A stretch of 64,000 nucleotides of DNA, from contig KV748195.1 of the NCBI GenBank assembly GCA_001692895.1, forward strand, positions 372,001 to 436,000, given 5' to 3'. Origin of the DNA: Cenococcum geophilum 1.58 (taxonomy: Eukaryota; Ascomycota; Dothideomycetes; Gloniales; Gloniaceae). Positions 24,010-33,504 of this stretch are shown in pieces. Under the pieces are notes generated by a model, which was not told the DNA's origin, did no database searches, and saw nothing but the letters and a program-made list of their open reading frames with translations. The position numbers and the translations under genes were made by a program. Within the stretch, counting starts at the first letter, position 1, and each line of letters begins with the position of its first letter.

Positions 24010-24193
24010 TATTACGGCTCCGTAACGGATCTAGTTAGGGGGCTTGCTTGAGCCTTAGCATATATATATAGACGTGTCCTTTTTTACCTTCCGCTCTTTA
24101 TCTTAATATCCGGGTTTATAGACATTCCAATTATATAGGCTTGCATACGTTCTAAACGGCGCTCGTGCCTTAATTAACTGAGTTACTATGACA
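24010..24193 (+). repeat. Right LTR of the short LTR element
   Basis: 184 bp; ends TTACTATGACA, followed by ATCCC. Gy-B RT resumes directly after it. Confidence 0.9.
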
Positions 24194-24198
24194 ATCCC

Positions 24199-25050
24199 GT
24201 TAATATAAGAGACGCTAAACTAACTAAGTAAGGCTTATTACTACACGAAGCTTAATATTATCTTTATATTTAACTATCTTCGCATTATAAAAGGAGACGA
24301 ATAGCTTACTACATTTCGTACCCAATATAGACTATTTAAGTACTTAGTAATACCCTTCGGCCTTATAAACACTTTAAGCTCGTTTTAACATTATATAAAT
24401 AACACCCTACGTCCCTACCTAGACATCTTCTGTACTGCTTATATTAATAATATCCTAATATATAGTAATAACCTAACCAAATATTAGAAATACGTTAACT
24501 TTATCCTATAAGCCCTATACGGAGCTAGTCTATAATTAAATATAAATAAGTACAAGTTCTATAAAACGGAAGTTCTATACCTTAGACTTCTTATTTTTAT
24601 AAATGGTATATAAATAGACCTAAAGAAAGTTAAAGTAATTATAAACTAGTAAGAACCTAAAAACGTTAAGGATATAAAAGCCTTTATAGGATTTGCCAAT
24701 TTTTACTAATAGTTTATTAATAACTTCTTTGCCTTGGTTTTACCCCTTATAGCTCTAACCTAAAAGAATAAAGTTTTTATCTTTAATAAGGAATATAAGA
24801 AGGCCTTTACCTATCTAAAGGTTATATTTACTACTACGCCCGTGCTCTAATACTTTAACCTAAACCGAATAAGTGTTATAGAAGCTGACTTATCTAACTA
24901 CGTTACTAGAGGCATTCTATCTCAATATAATAAGAATAGAGTATTATACTCTGTAATATACTTCTTAAAATAACTAAGCCTAGCTAAATATAACTACGAG
25001 ATCTACGATAAGGAATTGTTAGCTATTATTAGATATTTTAAATAATAGTA
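24199..25050 (+). pseudogene. Gy-B host pol: reverse transcriptase palm and RNase H start
   Basis: Reads on from 22598: LSKAYYYTKLNIIFIFN, then FRTQYRLFKYLVIPFGL, active-site remnant [12 protein letters not shown] near 24435 (YIDD expected), thumb region, and RNase H (ISVIEADLSNYVTRGILSQY near 24870, then [16 protein letters not shown] near 24990). The frame is broken at 25050 by SatTE-1 and resumes at 26517. Confidence 0.85.
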
Positions 25051-25440
25051 CATCAGGATATTTTTTTTAGGCCTTGCTGTTACGGCAGGTAGATATAGTC
25101 GATAGCAATTTGCGCAAAACGCACGTTTTGTAATAAAATCGCAGCACCTAATAGCAAATTGCGGCAAAATGCTACCCCTATAAATAAATTGCAGCAAAAC
25201 ACTACCCTATAAATAAATAGCGCGCAAACTATACAAATTATAAAAACTGTACGAATTGTAAAAACTATATAAATTGTAACTATATAAATAATAATTGTAT
25301 TATATAATAACCAAATTATCACATATTTCTATAGATTTCTATAATATACTTTTAAATATATTTATATTATAACTATATAAAATATAGAGCTATCTACTTT
25401 GGGCGTTAAGGGGGAAGCCTCTCGCAGAGGCTCTAAATCA

Positions 25441-25590
25441 TCTACCTACCTGCCTACCTACCTACCTACCTGCCTACCTACCTGCCTGCCTACCTGCCTG
25501 CCTGCCTACCTGCCTACCTGCCTGCCTACTTGCCTACCTACCTATCTGTCCGTCCGTCTATACCTACCCGTCTATGCCTACCTGTCTATG
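25441..25590 (+). repeat. (CCTA/CCTG)n microsatellite in SatTE-1
   Basis: Tetranucleotide array, variants CCTA, CCTG, CCTT, trailing into CCGT. The same array sits at the same place in SatTE-2 and, inverted, in SatTE-3. It gives a low-complexity open frame ([11 protein letters not shown]) that is not a gene. Confidence 0.9.
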
Positions 25591-25639
25591 TCACCTTGAT
25601 TCGATCGATCGATCGAATCGTTTATCGTGTTCGCTGGCT

Positions 25640-25790
25640 GGTCGTTCGAACGGTTGTCGTGTGGCTCTGGCGACGGTCGTGTGGCGATGACGACGGTCGT
25701 CTAGCTCTGACGGTCGTCTAGCTCTGGCGACGGTCATCTAGCTCCGGCGATGGTCGTCTAGCTCCGGCGACGGTCGTCTGCTGGCTGTCG
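25640..25790 (+). repeat. 20-bp minisatellite (GACGGTCGTCTAGCTCTGGC) in SatTE-1
   Basis: About seven imperfect units. CpG sites are kept, unlike the surrounding RIP-mutated DNA. Preceded by GTTCGCTGGCTGGTCGTTCG, found in all three SatTEs. Confidence 0.85.
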
Positions 25791-25794
25791 TTCT

Positions 25795-25925
25795 GGTGTC
25801 TTCCTAGGTAGGATGTAAGGAAGGGTAAAAAATAAGGTGGCTACCTAGGTGTATATAAGGGGTATACTTGGCAGAGGCACGTGTCAAGGCTATCGGGAAT
25901 ATAGCGGGGACCCGATAGTAGTGTG
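25795..25925 (+). repeat. Conserved unique block of the SatTE core
   Basis: Between the 20-bp and 12-bp arrays: TTCCTAGGTAGGATGTAAGG, GGTGGCTACCTAGGTGTATA and GGGGTATACTTGGCAGAGGC. Nearly identical at 50430-50560 and, inverted, at about 53880-54030. No conserved open frame, so conservation is at DNA level. Confidence 0.8.
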
Positions 25926-25939
25926 TCGCGCGCACACAT

Positions 25940-26265
25940 AAAGGCTTTGTGTAGAGCTTCGTGTAGAGCCTCCGTACGCAGAGCTTCGCGCAGAGCCTCG
26001 TGTAGAGCTTCGTGTAGAGCTTCGTGCAGAGCCCCGTGCAGAGCCTCTATATGCAGAGCTTTATGTAGAGCCTCGTGTAGAGCCTTGTGTAAAGCTTCGT
26101 GTAGAGCTTCGTGTAGAGCTTCGTATAGAGCTTCGTGTAGAGCTTCGTGTAGAGCTTCGTGTAGAGCTTCGTGCAGAGCTTTATATAGAGCTTCGTGCAG
26201 AGATTCGTGCAGAGCTTCGTACAGAGCTTCGTGCAGAGCTTTGTGTAAAGCCTCGTGCAGAGCCT
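25940..26265 (+). repeat. 12-bp minisatellite (AGAGCTTCGTGT) in SatTE-1
   Basis: About 26 units. Because 12 is a multiple of 3, three frames stay open (EALHEALH on minus, SCRASCRA on plus). These are a by-product of periodicity, not evidence for a protein. Confidence 0.9.
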
Positions 26266-26268
26266 CTG

Positions 26269-26514
26269 CATCAGGATTTTTTTTTTTAGGCACGTTGTTG
26301 CAAGCGAAAATCGGGGTCTACAAAACCTGCGTAAGTTGCAATTTTGGCAATTTGCTACAAACATATAGATTGGGCAGGCGCGTGCATAGGTAGCCTATGT
26401 GTTTGTAGCAAATTGCTGCAAATCGCCGCAAATTGCCAAAATTGCGACTTACGCAGGTTTTGCAGACCCCGATTTTCGTTTACAACAACGCGCCTAAAAA
26501 AAAAAATCCTAATG
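26269..26514. repeat. 246-bp foldback right arm of SatTE-1
   Basis: Near-perfect inverted repeat: CATCAGGATTTTTTTTTT, CGTTGTTGCAAGCGAAAATC and ACCTGCGTAAGTTGCAATTT at the left are mirrored at 26400-26514, with a short loop near 26370-26395. It could be a separate MITE, but its left end is not preceded by TA. Confidence 0.85.
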
Positions 26515-26516
26515 TA

Positions 26517-27228
26517 ACCTAAATTAGAAGGCGCTAGATTTCTAATTAAGGTCTTTAGCGACTATAAGAACCTATAGTACTTTATAACTATAAAATAGCT
26601 AAGCTACTATTAGGCCCGCTAGTTAGAATACCTATCCTATTTCTAATTCTTAATTACGTACCGTTTAGGCGCTTAAGGTTAAAAGCCTAATACCCTAACC
26701 TAACGCTCGCAAGACGCGCTAGCACTAAAAAAAGCGCGCTTTTACCGAAGTTAGACCCTACTTCGTCCTAAACTATTTAACCTTCCTATTAAAGATATTA
26801 TGGTATACGCCCTTAAAATAACTAATTGATTAATTAAATAGATTATAACTAACGTAGGTAATGGGGTTATAACCACTCCCTAGGTTATAACCGTTTTAAA
26901 TATTAAAACTTTACCTAAGTTATATCTATTACGCCTAGGTAAGCCTTAATACAATACACCGCCTTCTAAATATATATATTACTTTAATTTTAGCAAAATA
27001 ACAAAACTTTACTTAAAATAGTAGGCGGTACGCTAGCGCGGTTATAACCTAGGGAGTAGTTATAACCCCGTTACCTACGTTAATAAATACCTAAATAACG
27101 AGTTTATTTAAGAGACGCTTAAGCTAATATAAGATAGTATTTAACGCTCTAAAAGGATTTCCTTAAGTAAATATAAAGCTTATAGGAACCGCTTATACTA
27201 TTAGAACCGCCTAATTATACCTAACTAC
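26517..27228 (+). pseudogene. Gy-B host pol: RNase H end and linker, interrupted by a MITE
   Basis: Resumes with LEGARFLIKVFSDYKNL, RLGA*G*KPNTLTRRSQDAL and LKKARFYRS; the minus copy has the same order at about 29480-29200. Split at 26852-27080 by a foldback MITE and ended at 27228 by the minus Gy-B copy. Confidence 0.8.
26852..27080. mobile_element. 229-bp foldback MITE with TA target
   Basis: Terminal inverted repeats of about 44 bp: left ACGTAGGTAATGGGGTTATA, right end reverse-complemented ACGTAGGTAACGGGGTTATA, both going on to CTCCCTAGGTTATAACC. TA at 26850-26851 and 27081-27082. The minus Gy-B copy (about 29085-29105) has the empty site, and removal restores collinearity. No coding. Confidence 0.9.
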
Positions 27229-27598
27229 TATTACGGAGTGAGCATAAGCGGTGATAATATATAGCGAAGTAGGTATTATTAAGCTACGTATATGAACTGC
27301 GTGATGAAGTTAAGACGTTGCGTAAGGAAAGAAGGTAGGGAAACGGGAAGAAAGGGCATATATTATTAACTTAGTTGCTTAGTTAATACGTATATGGGCA
27401 AAATAGGGTTTAGGTCGTGGTCCTAGCAGAACTTAGTAAAATTTGGTGGAACTTAGTAGAATATGGCAGAATGCCGTAGATTGCCGTTAGATTGCTATCA
27501 GATTACCGTTAGATTGCTATTTCGCGGTTAGTCTCTAATTGCTAAGTTAGTGGAAATAGGTAGACGTGTATAAGGTGTTACGGGGGTGTCCCGTAATA
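27229..27598 (-). repeat. Gy-B2 3' LTR
   Basis: 370 bp; on plus it runs from TATTACGGAGTGAGC to GGGGGTGTCCCGTAATA. Contains the CAGAACTTAG-type array (about 27428-27475) and the near-palindrome around 27380. Confidence 0.92.
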
Positions 27599-27609
27599 GT
27601 ACCCCCCCT

Positions 27610-30600
27610 TTAAACTCGAGCTTCTGCGAGATAGGGCTGTGGTAGTTCTAGGTGGAGTTTATAAAAGTCTTCTGCGGCTTATATAAGTCCTATAGAGTTA
27701 ACAGGTTCCTATAAGGACTTAATAAAGCCTCTCTATTTCGTAAGATATATATATTGGCGTTTCCGTTTATTATACTTAATATCGTTAATTCTTTTAATAA
27801 AGTACTCGTTCTTACTATCCACTTTAACTAGTGGGGGAGGGTCTTATATTTATCTAGGCAGGGCGTCTAATATAGGGGTAGTAGGGCGGAGGACTGACGT
27901 ATGGAATACGGGGTGGATTTTAACCGTATTAGGGAGCTTTAATTGGTAGGCATAAGAAGAGATAACCTTTTTAACCTCATAAGGGCCAGCGTTCTTCCAG
28001 TTAAGTTTCTTAGTAGGTCGTTTTGTGTTTAGATTTCTTATGTCTAGCCAGACAAAATTACTAATTTAGTAGGCTGGTGCTAGGGTTTGTTTCTTATTCG
28101 CTGCGGCTTTATAAACAGATTAAGCCCATATTATTTTATCGGTAAGGAACTGTTGTAGTTCCTCCATCTTCTCTACGAATTTATTTACTTCTGTGACTTA
28201 TAAGGCGTAATAAGCAGGGTGAGGAACATTACTAAAGGGTTTAAAACCCATTTATAGGTACTGGCCGTAATTGGCTAGGAATAGGGAGACTTTCGTGGTT
28301 TCCGAGACGGAGTTATTTATAGTAAACTCGGTGAATGTAAGCTAGTTAATCTAGTTATCCTATAAATACGACGTGTATATCCGAATATACTATTCCATTA
28401 TAGTATTTACGCGTTCCGTTTAGCCATCCGTTTTTAGGTAATACGCGGTAAATAATAGTGCTTTAATGCGGAGTTAAGTAGTTAGTTCTTTTTAGAATAC
28501 CAAGACAAACTGGCTACCTTTATCGGAGATAATTGTTTTGGGGAGTCCGTGGAGTTTCTATACGTAATTTAGGAATAGTTAGGCGATGGTAGGCGTTAAT
28601 ATATTGGGGCAGGCGATTAAGTGTCTTATTTTAGATAGTCGGTCTATAACTACTATAATGTTTGTGCAGTCTCTATTTTTAGGAAGGTTAATAACAAAGT
28701 TAATTAAGATATCCCTCTATCTTTAGTCTGGAACAGGCAGTGGCTTTAAAAGACCGTTATACATCTTATATAAGGCTTTAGCTCGTTAGTAGGTGTGGCA
28801 GCTAGAGACGTACCTTTATATTATATTATGTATATTTAGCCAATAATACTCCCGTTAGAGTAGTTCTAGGGTCTTTCCTTAGCCTAGGTAGCCGGCGACA
28901 GGTAGATCGTATACGTGTTTAAGGAGTTTGAGCTTAAGCTTATTGTGATTAGGGATAACTAGATGGTTCTGGTAATATAAGCGGTTTCTATAGGCTTCGT
29001 ATTTACTTAAAGAAATCTTTTTAAAGCGTCTAATGCCATCTTATATTAGCTTAAGCGTCTCTTAAATAAACTCGTTATTTAGGTATTCGTTGACTATAAT
29101 CTATTCAATTGATTAATTAGTTATTTTAAGGACGTGTACCATAAGATCTTTAGTAGGAGGGTTAAATAGTTTAGGGCGAAGCAGGGTCTAATTTCGGTAA
29201 GAGCGCGCTTCTTCTAAGGCTAGCGCGTCTTGCGAGCGTCGGGTTAGAGTATTAGGCTTCTAGCCTTAGACGCCTAGGTAGTATATAATTAAGAATCGGA
29301 AATAAGACAGATATTCTAACTAGCGGGCCTGACGGTAACTTAGCTATTTCATAGTCGTAAAGTACTACAGGTTCTTATAGTCGCTAAGAACCTTAATTAG
29401 AAATTTAGCGCCTTCTAGTTCGGGTCGCCATTGTTTAAAACATCTAATAATGGCTAATAATTCCTTATCGTAGATCTCGTAGTTATATTTGGCTAGGCTT
29501 AGTCGTTTTAAAAAGTATGCTATAGGGTGCAATACTTTATCCTTATTATATTAAGACAGGATACCTCCAGTGACGTAGTTAGATGAGTTAGCTTCTACAA
29601 CACTTATTCGGTTTAGGTTAAAGTATTAAAGCACGGGCGCAGTAGTAAACATAACCTTTAGATAGGTAAAGGCCTTCTTATATTCCTTATTAAAGATAAA
29701 AACTTTATCCTTTTAGGTTAGAGCTATAAGGGGTAAAACCAGGGCGGAGAAGTTATTAATAAACCGTTGGTAGAAATTAGCAAATCCTATAAAGGCTTTT
29801 ACGTCCTTAATATTTTCGGGTTCTTGCCAGTTTATAATTACTTCGACTTTCTTCGGGTCTATTTATATACCGTTTATAGAAATAAGGAGTCTAAGGTATA
29901 GGACTTCCGTTTTATAGAACTCGCATTTATCTACATCTAATTATAGACTAGCTCCGTATAGGGCTTATAGGACAAGATTAACGTATTTCCAATATTTAGT
30001 TAGGTTATTACTGTATATTAAGATGTCGTCGATATAAGCAGTATAGAAGATGTCTAGGTAGGGGCGCAGGGTGTTATTTACATAATGTTAAAATAAGCTC
30101 GGAGCGTTTGCGAGGCTAAATGGCGTCACTAAGTATTTAAATAGTCTATACTAAGTACGAAATGCAATAAGCTATTTATCTCCTTTTGCTATACAGAGGC
30201 GGTTAAATATAGAGATAATATTAAGCTTCGTATAGTAGCGAGCCTTGCTTAGTCGGTTTAGTATCTCCTATATTAACGGAATCGGATATTAGTTCTTAAT
30301 GGTGACGGCGTTAAGAGCTTAGTAGTCTACACAGAAGCGTAAACCGCCGCTGGGTTTCTTGACAAAGATCACTAGTACGGCTATAGGCGATAAGCTTGCT
30401 CTAATAAATCCTTTGCTTAGGTTCTCATCTAAATACTTTCATAGTACTTAGAGTTCGTTTTAGGATATCCCATATAAGGGTCTAAATCCAGGCTGCTTTC
30501 CTTCTTTAAGTACAATCTTATAGTCGTACAATCGGTGTTCCAGTAGCTTATCGGCTTCCTTCTATAAGAATGCCTCTAGGCGGTTATAGTACTTTACTAG

Positions 30601-32780
30601 TACCTTCATAGCAGGGTCAGTGTGCTTTTTCGGTGCTAAGGCCTTCTTAATATTAGCCATAGTGACAGCAAAGATCGTATGTTTAGGTTTCTTAGCAAGT
30701 TACGCTAACAGAGTAGCTCCAATTATGCGGATATCTAGGGTACTAAGCTCACTCGGATTGTCTATAGTTTCTTATTTAGGTTTAGGTTTAGTATCAGGTA
30801 TAGAGTTAATGTTAGATTCGGGTTCAGGTTCTTCAAGAATCCTTTTTATAGTTAGATACCAGTCCTTCTAATATCTTTATATAGTGAGCTTAAGCTTCTA
30901 CCTGTCTTTAGGCAGTACAGTGCTTAAGGCCAATTCGTAGAGTTTAGTGGAATTCCTAGATCCTTAATGGATGTCAGTGGAAATCTTACGCTGGTGGAAT
31001 TCGGTGGAATTCCTAGGTTAGTAAAATCTAGTGGATTCCTTAGGCGCGGGGTAGACATTAGTAAAAATCTTAGGCTGGTAGATCTTAGCGGATTCCCTAG
31101 ATTTCAGTTTAGGGTTAAGGTGGTGCGTTATATAACACTTCTACTTACAATAGGAGGCGGTAAATAGAAGCTTAAGGTTGTTCCAATTAATAGTCACCTT
31201 ATATAGCTTTATCTAGGGTTGTCTAAGGATTACTAAGTAACCTAGGGTAGTAACAAAAAGCTTAATTAGTTCTTCGTGGTTTAGGTATCGGAGTCTTAGG
31301 GTTACCACATAGGTAATACGGCCTAAGACGGTGCGTTTGCTATTAAATCTAAATACGTCAATATGCCGGTTAAGGGGGGTTAAGGTAAAACTATTATCTT
31401 ACGCAAAGATCTTGTTAATAAATCCTATGCCGCTAGCTCCTATATTAATTAGGATTTAAGTATTAGCCTATTAACTATTTTGCCGAAGATAACAGTTAAT
31501 AGTTATGCTATAGTCCCAAGAGTTAGAGTTCATAACGTTAAATGTGTTTAACGAGATTTTATAGCAGAGCCGTCTCGGAGAGCAACTTAGCTCTAGGACC
31601 TTCCTTTTAGAGGCAATTAGGGTAGGGTTCTTATGGGACGTTAGCTATAGCTTTGTCCTTATAAATAGTGCTTACTAGACATAGGGGTAGAACCAAATAA
31701 AGATTGGGGACGGTAACCGGAAGATCGATATAGTAAACGGCTGCTAGTGCTAGCTATTTATAAATTGTTTTGGGGTATAGGGACGGAGTAGTAGTTTAAG
31801 AGATAGGAGCTACTTCCACATTTAAAGCAGAGGCCTAGCTTAATGCGTTATTCTTATTTAGAGGACCCTAATAGGGCGTATCCTAGGGTCCTAGTGTCAA
31901 TATCCATAGCGTCGGGGTGCTTAGGTTAAGATAATAACTTAATAAACGTTCACGGGGTTATTATATTATACCAATAAACGGGCTTTAGTATAAGGCGTAG
32001 TATATCATTATACTATTTATTAATAACGTTTACACAGGCGTTAAGAGTTTCTAGGAGGTCTACGCCTATTAGGAAAGTTTTTAGTTCGGGGCTTAAGGAC
32101 TTAATAAGGCTATTAATTAGTGCGGAGTTATTTTAGCCTATTTCCTTTACGTAGCGGTTAAATTCAGAGAAGTATACTAGGAAACTTTTCTTTTCTTAAG
32201 TTATTTAGTTTATCTTTCTTTAAGCGGTAGCTTAGCGGTTTAGGTTACCGTATATAGCTTTAAGAAGTGTAACTAGGCTTTATACTAAGTTTGGTTAAAG
32301 AGGTTTAATAAGGTTAGCTACGTCTCCTCCTAGTTAACTTAGGGCGTAATAGAGTCGGTTAGCTTCGGTTAGGTAGCGGTTAGCATTACCAGTTAGTTTA
32401 TTCTTAAGCCGGCTTAAGAATAACTAAAGCTTTTGTCATTTACTAGTAAATACTAGGGGGTTTAGTAGTTTCTCGGATTGTTTCAGTATAGTAGTTGGTT
32501 TTATAGGATAAGTAACTACTACTAATTTAGGGCTTACGTTCCGCGTGTTCATCTCCAGAGATAGCGTTCAGTCTTAGGGCCTTAATATAGGCATCTTAAG
32601 GATACGGACTTCTTCTTAAAGTGCTTTAATTAATTATTATTATCGTGCTTCTTATTCGGCTTACTATTAAGTTAAAGTGGCTTAGTACTATGCAAGGGCG
32701 TCCATAAAGGACTTCTATATACCTACTAATTATTCTTAGAGTATAGCTATAATAGCGTCGGCCGTTGCGGGGGCTTTAGG
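27610..32780 (-). pseudogene. Gy-B2 gag-pol remnant
   Basis: On the minus strand: zinc knuckle LCFKCGSSSYLLNYY (about 31850-31800, His and last Cys lost); protease region near 31450; RT with [16 protein letters not shown]-type sequence near 30370 and active site near 30020; RNase H with a DKELLAI-type motif near 29470; integrase after 29080, with SLFLANYGQYL near 28290-28260. It is somewhat less mutated than the host copy. Antisense open frames at 30620-30871 and 30967-31167 are shadows. Confidence 0.82.
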
Positions 32781-32828
32781 GTTATTCTGTATTTTCGGAG
32801 GGTAGTATAGGTTTTTAACGCAACGTAG

Positions 32829-33198
32829 TGTTATAGAGTAAGTATAAGCGGTAATAATATATAGCGAAGTAGGTATTATTAAGCTACGTATATAAACTGC
32901 GTAATAAAGTTAAGACGTTGCGTAAGGAAAGAAGGTAGGGAAACGGGAAAAAAGGGCATATATCGTTAACTTAGTTGCTTAGTTAATACGTGCATAGGCA
33001 GAATAAGGTTTAGGTCGTGGTCCTAGCAGAACTTAGCAGAATTTAGTAGAACTTAGCAGAATATAGCAGAATGCCGTAGATTGCCGTTAGATTGCCATTA
33101 GATTGCCGTTAGATTACCATTTCGCGGTTAGTTTCTAATTGCTGAGTTAGTGGAAATAGGTGGACGTGTGCAAGGTGTTACGGGGGTGTCCCATGATA
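32829..33198 (-). repeat. Gy-B2 5' LTR
   Basis: 370 bp; on plus, TGTTATAGAGTAAGTATAAG to GGTGTCCCATGATA. The adjacent internal sequence (CTACGTTGCGTTAAAAACCT on minus) matches the Gy-B host leader at the LINE-1 target. Confidence 0.92.
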
Positions 33199-33203
33199 AC
33201 TAC

Positions 33204-33359
33204 GACGAACTTAAGCTTAAGCTCCTTAAATATATATATAGCCTACCTATTGCCAGCTACCTAGGCTAAGAAAAAACCCTAAAGCTACTCTAACGGGAGT
33301 ATTACTAGCTAAATATATATAATATAATACGAAGGTACGTCTCTAGCTGCTATATCTAT
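33204..33359 (+). pseudogene. Gy-B host integrase: N-terminal zinc-binding (H2C2) region
   Basis: Reads LKLKLLKYIYSLPIASYLG, EKTLKLL*REYY and SSCYIY, i.e. the HHCC domain with His and Cys largely converted. Interrupted at 33360 by Gy-C; continues at 48772 with AKALYKIYNGLLKLLPI. Confidence 0.8.
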
Positions 33360-33504
33360 TATAACGAAGCCTTATAGCAGGAACTACGGTAGACTTATTA
33401 ATGGGCTAGGTATATAGGTATTGCAAGTAAGTTAATAACGTAATAATAACTGGTGGAGTAGTTGCCTAATAGATTAACTCTAATTATATTCTAAGAATTA
33501 TTAT

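Larger units (their letters stand above)
22599..24193 (+). mobile_element. Short LTR element without coding capacity (TRIM/LARD type)
   Basis: 1595 bp: two 184-bp LTRs (TATTACGGCTCCGTAACGGA... to ...TGTAACA / ...TATGACA), target duplication ATCCC (22594-22598 and 24194-24198), and a purine tract AAAGGGGGGGG next to the right LTR, so it reads plus. The 1227-bp interior has no gag or pol. It shows short repeats such as GTGCCTTTACGCCTACGATT (about 23545 and 23640, within a block of about 100 bp repeated in tandem) and CTACCTGTAG motifs. It must move with enzymes supplied by another element. Confidence 0.9.
25051..26514. mobile_element. SatTE-1: TA-flanked non-autonomous DNA element carrying satellite arrays
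   Basis: Flanked by TA (25049-25050 and 26515-26516). Left end CATCAGGATATTTTTTTTAG; right end, reverse-complemented, CATTAGGATTTTTTTTTTTA. Joining the flanks with one TA restores the RNase H reading frame (E-Q-W-Q-P-E-L expected). Inside, in order: an AT-rich arm, a hairpin block near 25412, (CCTA)n, a 20-bp minisatellite, a unique conserved block, a 12-bp minisatellite, and a foldback right arm. No transposase. TA target and terminus style suggest a Tc1/mariner/pogo-type mobiliser (inferred). Confidence 0.8.
27229..33198 (-). mobile_element. Gy-B2: complete minus-strand copy of the Gy-B family nested in the Gy-B host
   Basis: 5970 bp, two 370-bp LTRs, exact target duplication ACTAC (27224-27228 and 33199-33203). 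The polypurine tract (C-run at 27602-27608 on plus) abuts the left LTR, so the element reads minus. It has gag, protease, RT, RNase H and integrase remnants in the usual Ty3 order. It inserted into the H2C2 part of the host copy's integrase. Confidence 0.93.

Noticed and set aside
25441-25590. Telomere-like repeat
   Set aside because: CCTA is not the TTAGGG complement; the array is internal and flanked by transposon sequence in three places.
25440-26290. CRISPR-like arrays
   Set aside because: Units are 4, 12 and 20 bp, directly tandem and without unique spacers; the genome is fungal.
26269-26514. Independent MITE inserted into SatTE-1
   Set aside because: Its left end is not preceded by TA, and SatTE-2 has the same plan (second terminus copy followed by foldback arm), so I treat it as the right arm of the element.
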